NCBI GenBank assembly: GCA_964194845.1
Contig: CAXMNX010000017.1
Location: forward strand, 62,001-126,000
DNA: 64,000 nt
Origin: CAXMNX01 sp964194845
GTDB lineage: Bacteria; Pseudomonadota; Alphaproteobacteria; Rhodobacterales; Rhodobacteraceae
Direction: 5' to 3'
Shown here: piece by piece, positions 44,037-52,741 of the stretch
Position numbering within the stretch: position 1 is the first letter of the stretch
How the letters are laid out: the number at the start of each line of letters is the position of its first letter
The notes under the pieces: model-generated
Database searches by the model: none
What the model saw: only the letters and a program-made list of their open reading frames with translations
Told to the model about the DNA's origin: nothing
Program-made: the position numbers and the translations under genes

Positions 44037-45214
44037 TTTCCGTCGATGAGGCACTCGCCAAAGTTTTCTCGCTTCTGACTCCACTGGAAACCGAGGTTGT
44101 GCCGCTTCGCGCGGCGGCAGGGCGCGTGCTCGCAAAACCCGCCATTGCGACCCGCGATCAGCCCCCCTTCGACGCCTCGGTCATGGACGGGTATGGCATT
44201 CCGGACACAGCGCCTGAACCCGGCGCGCGATACAGGATAATTGGTGAAGCCGCGGCGGGACATGCCTTCGATGGTCGCATCGATCCCGGCGAGGCCATTC
44301 GAATTTTTACCGGTGCGCCGGTTCCCGAAGGTGTTGAGAGGGTTATCATTCAGGAAGATGTTCGTCGCGTTGAAGATGAGATAAAATTGAGTGGAGAATT
44401 GGATTCATCTATTTATATCAGAAAGACAGGGTCCGACTTTAATGTAGGTGACAGCCTTTCGGCCCCCCGCCGCCTAGGCGCTGCTGATCTGTCGCTGATT
44501 GCCTCAATGAACCAACCCAACGTAACTGTATTCCGCCGCCCGATTGTGGCGCTGATTGCAACCGGCGACGAGCTTGTTATGCCCGGAGAGGCCCCCGCTG
44601 ACGACCAGATCATCGCCTCAAACGCTTTTGGACTTGCGGCATTGATCGAAACCGCTGGCGGCCGCGCCCACGTTCTTCCCATCGCCCGCGATAACGAAGC
44701 GTCGCTTGAGGCGACGTTTGAGTTGGCCAGGGACGCGGATCTGATTGTCACCATCGGCGGTGCGTCTGTTGGCGATCACGACCTGGTTGGAAAAGTCGCT
44801 GACAATCTGGGAATGACACGGGCGTTCTACAAAGTCGCTATGCGCCCGGGCAAGCCGTTGATGGCCGGAACACTTATAGGTGTCCCATTAATTGGGTTAC
44901 CCGGAAATCCGGTATCTTCAATAGTTTGCGGGCAGATATTCATCCTGCCCGCGCTAGACGTTTTACAAGGATTGCCGCCACAGCCCGCGCCGCAGCGCTT
45001 GCTGTCGCTTGCGGCGCCCCTTGCTGTCAACGGTCCACGCGAACACTACATGCGGGCAACCATGGCCGACGGCACGGTCACCGCAGCCGACCGCCAGGAC
45101 AGCGCATTGCTTTCGGTTCTCGCGGCGGCAAATGCCTTGATCGTCCGGCCACCAAACGACAGCGCCCGTAACGTAGGCGAATTTGTCAATGTGATCGCCC
45201 TGCCCCGGCGTTGA
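44033..45214 (+). CDS. moeA: molybdopterin molybdenumtransferase
   Basis: MoeA inserts molybdate into adenylylated molybdopterin. DQPPFDASVMDGYGI, RIFTGAPVPEGVERVIIQEDV, VALIATGDELVMPGE, TIGGASVGDHDLV and MRPGKPLMAGTLIGVPLIGLPGNPVSS follow the family pattern. 393 residues, starting with GTG inside the moaC stop (GTGA). Codons at about 44365-44450 are markedly AT-rich. Its stop TGA lies within the lexA -35 element. Confidence 0.95.
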   Translation: MISVDEALAKVFSLLTPLETEVVPLRAAAGRVLAKPAIATRDQPPFDASVMDGYGIPDTAPEPGARYRIIGEAAAGHAFDGRIDPGEAIRIFTGAPVPEGVERVIIQEDVRRVEDEIKLSGELDSSIYIRKTGSDFNVGDSLSAPRRLGAADLSLIASMNQPNVTVFRRPIVALIATGDELVMPGEAPADDQIIASNAFGLAALIETAGGRAHVLPIARDNEASLEATFELARDADLIVTIGGASVGDHDLVGKVADNLGMTRAFYKVAMRPGKPLMAGTLIGVPLIGLPGNPVSSIVCGQIFILPALDVLQGLPPQPAPQRLLSLAAPLAVNGPREHYMRATMADGTVTAADRQDSALLSVLAAANALIVRPPNDSARNVGEFVNVIALPRR

Positions 45215-45239
45215 CACAAAACAAGAACACGCATAGAAC
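45211..45239 (+). promoter_or_regulatory. lexA promoter
   Basis: TTGACA at 45211-45216, 17 bases, then TAGAAC at 45234-45239. The -35 overlaps the moeA stop codon and the -10 lies inside the LexA boxes. Confidence 0.75.
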
Positions 45240-45250
45240 ATATCTTGAAC
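45225..45250 (+). promoter_or_regulatory. two overlapping LexA (SOS) boxes
   Basis: GAAC occurs three times at exact 11-base steps (45225, 45236, 45247), so two GAAC-N7-GAAC operators share the middle half-site. They cover the -10 and start region, allowing tight autoregulation of lexA. Confidence 0.88.
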
Positions 45251-45293
45251 ACGTTGGGGTGCGCGCGGCGCGCGAGCAGAGGAGGTCACATAA

Positions 45294-45986
45294 ATGCTGA
45301 CCCGTAAACAATTGGATTTGCTTGAATTCATTCACAGGACCGTCCAACGGACCGGCGTTCCGCCTTCGTTCGATGAAATGAAGGAGGCGCTGGATCTGAG
45401 GTCGAAGTCCGGCATTCACAGGCTGATCACGGCTCTGGAAGAACGCGGCTTCATCCGCCGCCTGGCCCATCGGGCCCGTGCGATCGAGATCGTGAAGCTG
45501 CCGGATGCACTTGCGCACGCAAGCGCGTTTGTTCCAAAAGTCATCGAGGGTGATCGTCCGAACGCAGGTCCGCCCGCTTCGGCGATGCCAATCGAGGCGC
45601 AGGCGATCGAACTTCCCGTCATGGGCCGTATCGCGGCGGGCGTGCCAATCGAAGCGATCAGCCAAGTCAGCCACCGGGTGGCCGTTCCGGGACAGATGCT
45701 ATCCGGCCAGGGTCATCACTATGCACTTGAGGTCAAAGGTGACTCGATGATCGACGTTGGCATCAACGACGGCGATGTTGTGGTGATCCGCGAGGCCAAC
45801 ACCGCCGACAATGGTGATATCGTCGTCGCCCTGGTCGAGGATCAGGAGGCGACGCTCAAGCGGTTCCGCCAATCCGGCAACACAATCGCCCTTGAAGCAG
45901 CTAATCCGGCCTACGAGACACGGCTTTACCGCGACGATCAGGTCAAAGTGCAGGGCCGTCTTGTCGGGCTGATCCGCAATTACTGA
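45294..45986 (+). CDS. lexA: LexA repressor
   Basis: SOS repressor of 230 residues. The N-terminal winged helix (MLTRKQLDLLEFIHRTVQRTG..., SGIHRLITALEERGFI) binds DNA. The self-cleavage bond is Ala115-Gly116 (RIAAGVPIE), with catalytic Ser151 in VKGDSMID and Lys189 in ATLKRF. GAGGAGG precedes the ATG. It is 79 bp downstream of moeA and its end overlaps the convergent comEC gene by seven bases. Confidence 0.96.
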   Translation: MLTRKQLDLLEFIHRTVQRTGVPPSFDEMKEALDLRSKSGIHRLITALEERGFIRRLAHRARAIEIVKLPDALAHASAFVPKVIEGDRPNAGPPASAMPIEAQAIELPVMGRIAAGVPIEAISQVSHRVAVPGQMLSGQGHHYALEVKGDSMIDVGINDGDVVVIREANTADNGDIVVALVEDQEATLKRFRQSGNTIALEAANPAYETRLYRDDQVKVQGRLVGLIRNY

Positions 45987-47968
45987 GACCAGAGCCGCGC
46001 GCCCTGCCGCTGGCGCGCGGTGACAACTTTGACCCCACCCCCCCCCGGCGCGGTGGTCGAGAAAAACGCCAACGCGCCTGTACGGGTCAATCTGGCGCTG
46101 TCATAGACATTGCAGCCGGGAACTTGCGGTGTGCGAATATTCACAACGACAACGTTTGCTTCATTGCAGCGACCAATGGCCTTTTCGCCCGCGCGCTTGC
46201 CGGTTGCGTGAATGATGTCCAGGTCTGCGACGGTGATCCGCCTGATGCCGTCATCCAGCGCCAATCCCGGGCGCTCGAAGGCAATTTCCTGCGTCACCGG
46301 ATCGCCGTCGTTCTCCAGCCAGCTTTCTGCGGCAAAGCTTTCCCCTTTCGCCTTGGATACAGCGCGTCCACCGTCGGCCAATTGACCGACCAGACTACCG
46401 GACTGGCTGACCAGAAGCACCGGGCGTTCGACATTGCTCCAGATCGCTCCCGCGACGATCAGCAGCGCGGCACCTGACAACCGCGCCGGTCCCCGCCAAA
46501 GCGCGAGCAAAAGCCCGCCCAGAGCCAGCATCGGCAGCACTGCGGCTCCGGGCGAGGGCACGAAACTCAAGGCCCCCGGCCAGCTGCTCACGGTCTCGGC
46601 CACCAAAAGTATCCAGTCAATTGCCGGTTTCATGACCCAGTATCCAAGCTGCGACAGGCCGAACGGCCACAAGACTGCCGCGACCACAGCACCGGGGATG
46701 ATGAAAGCTCCCATCAACGGCACCGAAACCACATTCGCAATCAATCCGTAGTGCGGAACCTGATTGAAATGCACCGCCGCAAAAGGTGCCGTTGCCATGC
46801 CCGCAACTGCCGAGGAAAGCGTAACACCACCAATCATCCGAAGCGCATAGGGCCACCGCGACCGGCTCCAGTCACGGTCGCGCAGCCAGCCAAAGACCGT
46901 CACCAGCGCGATCGTTGCCGCAAATGACATCTGAAATCCCGGTCCAAGCAACGTCTCGGGCCGCAGGATCAGCACGATCATCGCCGCGACCGCGACCGCG
47001 CGCATGGTGATCGCGCGTCGATCCAGCAAAACCGCCGCTAACATCACGGCAACCATGACGAATGCGCGTTCGGTTGCGACATTGCCGCCCGACAAAAGCA
47101 GATACACCGCGCCCGCCAGCAACGCAGCAATCGCCGCGATTTTCTTCGTCGGCCAGCGCAGCGCGGTTCTTGTATTCAGCGCCAGCACCGTTCGGACCGC
47201 GACAAAGACAAATCCGGTCAAAAGTCCCATGTGCAGCCCGGATATGGCCAGAAGATGCGCCAGGTTGGACGCCCTGAGTGCGGCGAGCGTCGCCTGATCC
47301 ATGCCCGAGCGATCCCCGGTCGTGACGGCGGCTGCAAATGCGCCGGTGCGCCCGGGCAGCGACGTGCGAACCGCGGCGGCGATTTTCAGCCGCACTGCCG
47401 TCAGCCACAACCCAAACCCGCCAACGTCTGCCGGCACGAGCAATAGCGCAGGCGTCCGCGTATACCCAACCGCACCAAGGCGTTTGAACCACGCCTGCCG
47501 CTGAAAATCGAAGCCACCGGGTTCAACCGGTCCACCCGGCGGCGACAGGTGGCCAGTCAGGATGATGATCTGCCCCGGTGCAGGATCAAAATATCCCTGC
47601 TGCCCGTGCAGCGAAATGCGCACCAGGGCCGGTGTTCGTTCGGGCGACATTCCGGCCAGAACAACGCGATCCAGTGTCAGGCGCACCGCATCGGACCGCG
47701 ATCGGTCAATCGCCTGTATTTGCCCTTCTACTGGCCCGTAATAACGAAAATCGAGCCGCGGCTCGGCGACCCTGTGCGCCCGCACGGTCGCCAGCGACAG
47801 GCCCGCCAACACCAATACTACGCCGGTTATACCGACGCGGAGAGCGGCCGGCAGCAGGATACCAACCAAAACCAAAGCAAGGGCAACCGCGACGACCGCC
47901 AATATCACCGCCCGCGAGGGTTCAGACGGCAGCGCAAAGTAAACGCCGATCCCGGTGCCCAGCATCAC
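45980..47968 (-). CDS. comEC: ComEC/Rec2 family DNA-uptake channel protein
   Basis: A polytopic membrane protein with the DUF4131 OB-fold region (GPVEGQIQAIDRSRSDAVRLTLDRV...GFDFQRQAWFKRLGAVGYTRTP) and the competence channel domain (NLAHLLAISGLHMGLLTGFVF, GGNVATERAFVMVAVMLAAVLLDRRAITMRAVAVAA). There is no intact metallo-beta-lactamase domain after it. The GTG at 47968 is the first standard start, but family-like sequence (RGHLFPWSP) continues upstream in frame to an ATA at 48031-48029 preceded by AAGG, so the true N-terminus may be longer. Divergent from gltX. Confidence 0.87.
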   Translation of the reverse strand: MMLGTGIGVYFALPSEPSRAVILAVVAVALALVLVGILLPAALRVGITGVVLVLAGLSLATVRAHRVAEPRLDFRYYGPVEGQIQAIDRSRSDAVRLTLDRVVLAGMSPERTPALVRISLHGQQGYFDPAPGQIIILTGHLSPPGGPVEPGGFDFQRQAWFKRLGAVGYTRTPALLLVPADVGGFGLWLTAVRLKIAAAVRTSLPGRTGAFAAAVTTGDRSGMDQATLAALRASNLAHLLAISGLHMGLLTGFVFVAVRTVLALNTRTALRWPTKKIAAIAALLAGAVYLLLSGGNVATERAFVMVAVMLAAVLLDRRAITMRAVAVAAMIVLILRPETLLGPGFQMSFAATIALVTVFGWLRDRDWSRSRWPYALRMIGGVTLSSAVAGMATAPFAAVHFNQVPHYGLIANVVSVPLMGAFIIPGAVVAAVLWPFGLSQLGYWVMKPAIDWILLVAETVSSWPGALSFVPSPGAAVLPMLALGGLLLALWRGPARLSGAALLIVAGAIWSNVERPVLLVSQSGSLVGQLADGGRAVSKAKGESFAAESWLENDGDPVTQEIAFERPGLALDDGIRRITVADLDIIHATGKRAGEKAIGRCNEANVVVVNIRTPQVPGCNVYDSARLTRTGALAFFSTTAPGGGGVKVVTARQRQGARLWSQ

Positions 47969-48113
47969 CGGCGACCAGGGAAATAAATGTCCCCTTTGCG
48001 CGTCGACGTGTGCTGCAAGTGCCGCGAATATGCGCGCCCTTGTCTCCTTTGGGCGCGTTGACTACACCCCGGAAGACTTAAGCCTGCCCATGGTTTCCGA
48101 AAGGTTAATCGCG

Positions 48114-49529
48114 ATGCCCGCCGCCGCCTCTGACCGCCCCGTCGTCACCCGCTTCGCGCCATCGCCGACCGGGTATCTGCATATCGGTGGCGCGCGCACG
48201 GCACTTTTCAATTGGCTTTATGCGCGCGGGCGTGGTGGCAAGTTCCTTCTCAGGATCGAAGATACCGACCGCGCCCGGTCAACGCCTGAAACAACCGACG
48301 CTATTTATCGCGGCCTGCGCTGGCTTGGCCTTGACTGGGACGGCGATGCGATCAGCCAATTCGACCGCGCGGACCGCCATGCCGAGGTTGCGCACCAGAT
48401 GCTGGCCGACGGCACCGCTTACAAGTGCTTCTCAGTCCCTGAGAAAATCGCCGAGTTCCGTGAAAAGGCCAGAGCCGAAGGCCGCTCAACGCTTTTTCGC
48501 TCGCCCTGGCGCGATGTGCCGGAAGCCGAGCATCCCGGCGCCCCGTTCGCCATCCGAGTAAAAGCCCCGCGTGATGGCGAAACCGTGATCCGCGATGCCG
48601 TTCAGGGCGACGTGAAGATCCGAAACGACCAGCTGGACGACATGATCATTCTCCGCTCAGACGGCACGCCTGTCTACATGCTTGCCGTCGTTGTCGACGA
48701 CCACGATATGGGCGTGACCCACGTTATCCGGGGCGACGACCATCTGAACAACGCCGCGCGCCAGATGCTGGTTTATTCGGCAATGGGCTGGGACGTGCCG
48801 GTCTGGGCGCATATCCCGCTTATTCATGGTGAAGACGGCAAGAAACTTTCCAAACGCCACGGCGCGCTTGGCGTCGAAGAGTGGCAGGCCGCAGGCTATC
48901 CCGCCGCAGGTATGCGCAACTATCTTGCCCGTCTTGGTTGGAGCCACGGCGACGACGAATTTTTCACGGCCCGGCAAGCCATTGACTGGTTCGACCTTGA
49001 CGGCATCGGAAAAGCACCTGCCCGTTTCGACACCAAAAAACTCGCCAATCTTTCCGGCCAGCATATCGCGCAAATGGACGATGCTGCACTCGTAGCAGAA
49101 ATTCAGGCATATCTCGCCGTCGTCGGGCAACCAACATTGAGCGACGCACAAAATAGCAAACTGAAAAGCGCGATGTATTGCCTCAAGGATCGCGCCCGAA
49201 CATTTCCAGAACTTCTTGAAAAAGCTCACTTTATATTAACCTTTCGTCCGATAGACCTCGACGAGAAATCGACCGGCACATTGGACACGGTATCCATTGG
49301 TATACTGAAGGAATTGACGCCGCACCTGCAAAATGCTAGCTGGAGCCGCGACACGCTGGAGGCGATTGTCGGGTCGCTTGCCGAAGCACACGAGACCAAA
49401 CTCGGCAAGCTTGCAGGCCCGCTTCGTGCGGCCCTTGCCGGCCGATCCGTCACTCCCAGTGTCTTCGATATGATGCTCGTTCTGGGCCGGGAAGAAACGA
49501 TTGCCCGACTGAACGACGCAGCAAAGTAA
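48114..49529 (+). CDS. gltX: glutamyl-tRNA synthetase
   Basis: Class I synthetase of 471 residues. FAPSPTGYLHIGGARTALFNWL contains the HIGH motif and KKLSKRHGALGVEEW the KMSKS-like loop. The C-terminal anticodon-binding domain (LKDRARTFPELLEKAHF...LAEAHETKLGKLAGPLRAALAGRSVTPSVFDMMLVLG) is complete. I start at 48114 (GAAAGG upstream); 48090 is possible. It may charge both tRNA-Glu and tRNA-Gln, as in bacteria with GatCAB, and a second gltX may exist elsewhere. Confidence 0.95.
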   Translation: MPAAASDRPVVTRFAPSPTGYLHIGGARTALFNWLYARGRGGKFLLRIEDTDRARSTPETTDAIYRGLRWLGLDWDGDAISQFDRADRHAEVAHQMLADGTAYKCFSVPEKIAEFREKARAEGRSTLFRSPWRDVPEAEHPGAPFAIRVKAPRDGETVIRDAVQGDVKIRNDQLDDMIILRSDGTPVYMLAVVVDDHDMGVTHVIRGDDHLNNAARQMLVYSAMGWDVPVWAHIPLIHGEDGKKLSKRHGALGVEEWQAAGYPAAGMRNYLARLGWSHGDDEFFTARQAIDWFDLDGIGKAPARFDTKKLANLSGQHIAQMDDAALVAEIQAYLAVVGQPTLSDAQNSKLKSAMYCLKDRARTFPELLEKAHFILTFRPIDLDEKSTGTLDTVSIGILKELTPHLQNASWSRDTLEAIVGSLAEAHETKLGKLAGPLRAALAGRSVTPSVFDMMLVLGREETIARLNDAAK

Positions 49530-49632
49530 ACAGGCAAACCCTCCTGACGCGAGAGGTGTCCATGCCACCCGCTCACCTGCGGGAATGACAACCCCCGTTG
49601 CCTGTGGCGCGGGCCGAACGACAGGGATGACC

Positions 49633-50928
49633 ATGGCCGACACCAACAACACCGCCAAACTCAGCTTTAACGGCAAAGAGCTTGAATTGCCGATGCTGTC
49701 GCCCACCGCCGGACCCGACGTCATCGACATCCGCAAGCTTTACGCCCAGGGCGATGTTTTTACCTACGATCCGGGCTTCACCTCTACCGCATCCTGCGAT
49801 TCAACCATCACATTCATTGATGGCGACGAGGGCGAGCTTCTGCATCGCGGTTATCCTATTGATCAGCTTGCGGAAAAATCGCATTTTCTCGAGGTTTGCT
49901 ATCTGCTTCTATACGGCGAACTGCCGTCAGCCGATCAGATCGAAGACTTCGAAAATCGCGTCACCGGTCACACCATGCTGCACGAGCAGATGGTCAATTT
50001 CTTTCGCGGATTCCGCCGCGATGCCCATCCAATGGCAGTCATGGTCGGCGTGGTCGGTGCGATGTCGGCGTTTTATCACGACAGCACAGATATCTCTGAC
50101 CCCTGGCAGCGCGAAGTTGCGTCGATCCGCCTGATAGCCAAGATGCCGACGATTGCCGCCTGGGCGTTCAAATACCATATCGGCCAGCCATTCGTTTATC
50201 CGCGAAATGACTTGGATTATGCGTCGAATTTCCTGCGCATGTGCTTTGCCGTCCCCGCCGAAGACTACGAGGTCAACCCGATTCTCAGCCGTGCGATGGA
50301 CCGGATATTCACTCTGCACGCGGATCACGAGCAAAATGCCTCGACCTCGACGGTTCGCCTGGCGTCTTCGTCGGGTGCCAACCCGTTTGCCTGCATTGCG
50401 GCCGGTGTCGCCTGCCTTTGGGGGCCAGCACACGGCGGTGCCAATCAGGCAGCCCTTGAAATGCTTCGCGAGATCGGCTCGCCCAACCGCATTCCGGAAT
50501 TTATTGAACGCGCCAAAGACAAGGACGATCCGTTCCGCCTGATGGGTTTCGGCCACCGGGTTTACAAAAACTTCGATCCGCGCGCCAAAGTGATGAAGCA
50601 GTCAGCGGACGAAGTGCTGGAATTGCTGGGCGTCGAAAACAACCCGACGCTTCAGGTGGCCAAACAGCTTGAAAAAATCGCACTTGAAGATCCCTATTTC
50701 GTCGACAAGAAACTCTACCCGAACGTTGATTTCTATTCCGGCATCATCCTTGACGCGATGGGTTTCCCCACGTCCATGTTCACGCCGATCTTTGCACTGG
50801 CGCGCACCGTTGGCTGGATCAGCCAGTGGAAGGAAATGATTGCCGATCCGCAACTTAAGATCGGACGACCACGACAGCTCTATATCGGCGAGGCTCGAAG
50901 GGATTATGTTGATGTCGAGAATCGCTGA
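49633..50928 (+). CDS. gltA: citrate synthase
   Basis: Type II, hexameric citrate synthase of 431 residues. FTYDPGFTSTASCDSTITFIDGDEGELLHRGYPI, the catalytic histidine in LHADHEQNASTSTVRL, and FGHRVYKNFDPRAKVMK with another active-site histidine and arginine are conserved. The ATG at 49633 is preferred to the in-frame ATG at 49585. It starts 103 bp after gltX, both genes feeding on central 2-oxo acids. Confidence 0.96.
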   Translation: MADTNNTAKLSFNGKELELPMLSPTAGPDVIDIRKLYAQGDVFTYDPGFTSTASCDSTITFIDGDEGELLHRGYPIDQLAEKSHFLEVCYLLLYGELPSADQIEDFENRVTGHTMLHEQMVNFFRGFRRDAHPMAVMVGVVGAMSAFYHDSTDISDPWQREVASIRLIAKMPTIAAWAFKYHIGQPFVYPRNDLDYASNFLRMCFAVPAEDYEVNPILSRAMDRIFTLHADHEQNASTSTVRLASSSGANPFACIAAGVACLWGPAHGGANQAALEMLREIGSPNRIPEFIERAKDKDDPFRLMGFGHRVYKNFDPRAKVMKQSADEVLELLGVENNPTLQVAKQLEKIALEDPYFVDKKLYPNVDFYSGIILDAMGFPTSMFTPIFALARTVGWISQWKEMIADPQLKIGRPRQLYIGEARRDYVDVENR

Positions 50929-50975
50929 CGTGCCCCGCAGCCCCAAACGCCAACGGGCGAATTTCTAGCGCCGTT

Positions 50976-51446
50976 ATGAAGCAGGACCGCCCGAATATCA
51001 TTGTGCTTCCGCCGCTTGCGTTGCTCGCAGCTATTTTGCTGACTATGGCGCTGCGCTTCTGGCTGCCGCTGGGCGTTTTAATCCAAATTCGGCCGGAAGT
51101 CATAGTGGCGTTTGGATCCGTGGTCATGGCCGTGGCACTATGGATCAACGTTACCGGCTTTCGGGCGTTCAAGCGGGCTGGCACCAACGTCAATCCTTAC
51201 AGGCCATCGCTCAAGATCGTGCGCGACGGGCCTTTTCGGTTCACCCGAAACCCGATGTATCTGGGAATGATCACGTTCGTTGCTGGATTTGGCACTGCCA
51301 TGGCCACGCTCTGGGGGCCAATCGTGGCAGGCGGTCTTTGGGCGCTGCTCCACTGGGGCGTGGTGCTTCGCGAAGAGCAATATCTGACGGCAAAGTTCGG
51401 GGCCGACTATAGCGCGCTTTTGTCGGCCACGCGCCGCTGGCTCTGA
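50976..51446 (+). CDS. isoprenylcysteine carboxyl methyltransferase-like membrane protein
   Basis: 156 residues with three or four membrane helices (IIVLPPLALLAAILLTMALRFWLPLG; MTLFV-type helices follow). The C-terminal GPFRFTRNPMYLGMITFVAGFG and RFGADYSALLSATRRWL (written here as KFGADY) match the ICMT/phospholipid methyltransferase pattern (RNPMYLG, FG-x-Y). The bacterial members' substrates are mostly unknown. Confidence 0.85.
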   Translation: MKQDRPNIIVLPPLALLAAILLTMALRFWLPLGVLIQIRPEVIVAFGSVVMAVALWINVTGFRAFKRAGTNVNPYRPSLKIVRDGPFRFTRNPMYLGMITFVAGFGTAMATLWGPIVAGGLWALLHWGVVLREEQYLTAKFGADYSALLSATRRWL

Positions 51447-51452
51447 CCCACT

Positions 51453-52229
51453 CTACCGGCCCTCGAATTCCGCCGGGCGTTTTTCCATAAACGCCAGAAC
51501 GCCCTCGCGAAAATCACGTGTATTCCCGCAACGTCCCTGAAGCTTGGCCTCGAAAAGAAGCTGTTCTTCGAGCGAGTTGTCGTAGCTGCCGCGAATTGCC
51601 TCTTTGATGTTGCCGTAGGCGACCGTCGGACCGGCCGCCAGTTTCGCCGCGCGTGACTGCCAGTGCGCCTCAAACGCGTCGTCCGGTACCGCCTCGAAGA
51701 TCATGCCCCACTCTGCCGCTTTCAAGGCTGGAACGGGTTCAGCGAAAAGGGAGGCACCCATCGCGCGGGCAAATCCGATCTGGCGCGGCAACCAATAAGT
51801 TCCGCCTGCGTCGGGAATAAGCCCGATCCGCGCAAAGGCTTGCAGGAACACGGCACTTTCCGCCGCGATCACCACATCAGCCGCTAACGCAAGATTGGCG
51901 CCAGCCCCCGCCGCCGCACCATTCACAGCCGCGATCGTCGGAACCCGGCAGTCGAATATTGCCCGTAGCATCGGCACATATTCGTCCCTGAGCGTTCGCT
52001 CCAGATCGGCCGAGCCCACGCTGGAACGGTCACCCAAGTCCTGGCCCGAACAAAACGCCTTGCCTGCACCCGTCAGCACAATCGCACGCGCAGTTTTCTC
52101 TGCCACTTTGACGGCGTGCAAAAGCTCGGCCCGCATCTGCGTGTTCAGCGCATTCATGACATCGGGCCGGTTCAGCGTAATCGTGGCGTAACCGTCTTTT
52201 TCAGTCAGGCGGATCGTCTGGTATTCCAT
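51453..52229 (-). CDS. enoyl-CoA hydratase/isomerase, PaaG-like
   Basis: Crotonase-fold protein of 258 residues. LNRPDVMNALNTQMRAEL, AIVLTGAGKAFCSGQDLGDRSS (oxyanion hole), VAAVNGAAAGAGANLALAADVVIAAE and FARIGLIPDAGGTYWLPRQIG resemble 2-(1,2-epoxy-1,2-dihydrophenyl)acetyl-CoA isomerase PaaG; the aspartate in PDAGGT fits this group. No other paa genes are nearby. AAGGAAAG precedes the start. It follows ccmH on the same strand. Confidence 0.85.
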   Translation of the reverse strand: MEYQTIRLTEKDGYATITLNRPDVMNALNTQMRAELLHAVKVAEKTARAIVLTGAGKAFCSGQDLGDRSSVGSADLERTLRDEYVPMLRAIFDCRVPTIAAVNGAAAGAGANLALAADVVIAAESAVFLQAFARIGLIPDAGGTYWLPRQIGFARAMGASLFAEPVPALKAAEWGMIFEAVPDDAFEAHWQSRAAKLAAGPTVAYGNIKEAIRGSYDNSLEEQLLFEAKLQGRCGNTRDFREGVLAFMEKRPAEFEGR

Positions 52230-52297
52230 CGGCGCGCTTTCCTTGGCTTTCGTTCCACTTAAGTGAACTAATCGGTTCGGAAAAGGGCAACCTTGCG

Positions 52298-52741
52298 TTA
52301 TTCGTCCAATATTTCCGACAAACGCGCCGTCTCGGCTGCGCTCAGCGCCTCAGGCCCACCGATCCGCTGTCGCCGCACATAAAGCGTGGCCCCCGCACCA
52401 CCAATCAGCAAAAGCACCGGGCCAATCAGGTAAAGCACCAGATTGCTGCCGGTTGCGCGCGGTTTCAGCAGCACATATTCGCCATAGCGCGCGACGATAT
52501 AGTCCACGGCTTCTGCATCGGTATCGCCCACCACCAGACGCTCGCGCACCAGCAGTCTCAGATCGCGGGCCAGCTCGGCATTGGACTCGTCGATGCTCTC
52601 GTTTCGGCAGACCAGACAGCGCAAACCCTTCGACAGCTCCCGCGCCCGCGCCTCCAGCGCCGGATCATCAAGAATTTCATCGGGCTGCACCGCCATCGCA
52701 GCGGTGGCCAACAAAATCCAAATAACAATTGCGCGGATCAT
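52298..52741 (-). CDS. ccmH: cytochrome c-type biogenesis protein CcmH
   Basis: A 147-residue periplasmic thioredoxin-like reductase anchored by a C-terminal helix (NLVLYLIGPVLLLIGGAGATLYV). The redox motif LRCLVCRNESI reduces the apocytochrome CxxCH cysteines. An N-terminal signal (MIRAIVIWILLATAAMA) is present. It overlaps ccmF by four bases. Confidence 0.95.
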   Translation of the reverse strand: MIRAIVIWILLATAAMAVQPDEILDDPALEARARELSKGLRCLVCRNESIDESNAELARDLRLLVRERLVVGDTDAEAVDYIVARYGEYVLLKPRATGSNLVLYLIGPVLLLIGGAGATLYVRRQRIGGPEALSAAETARLSEILDE

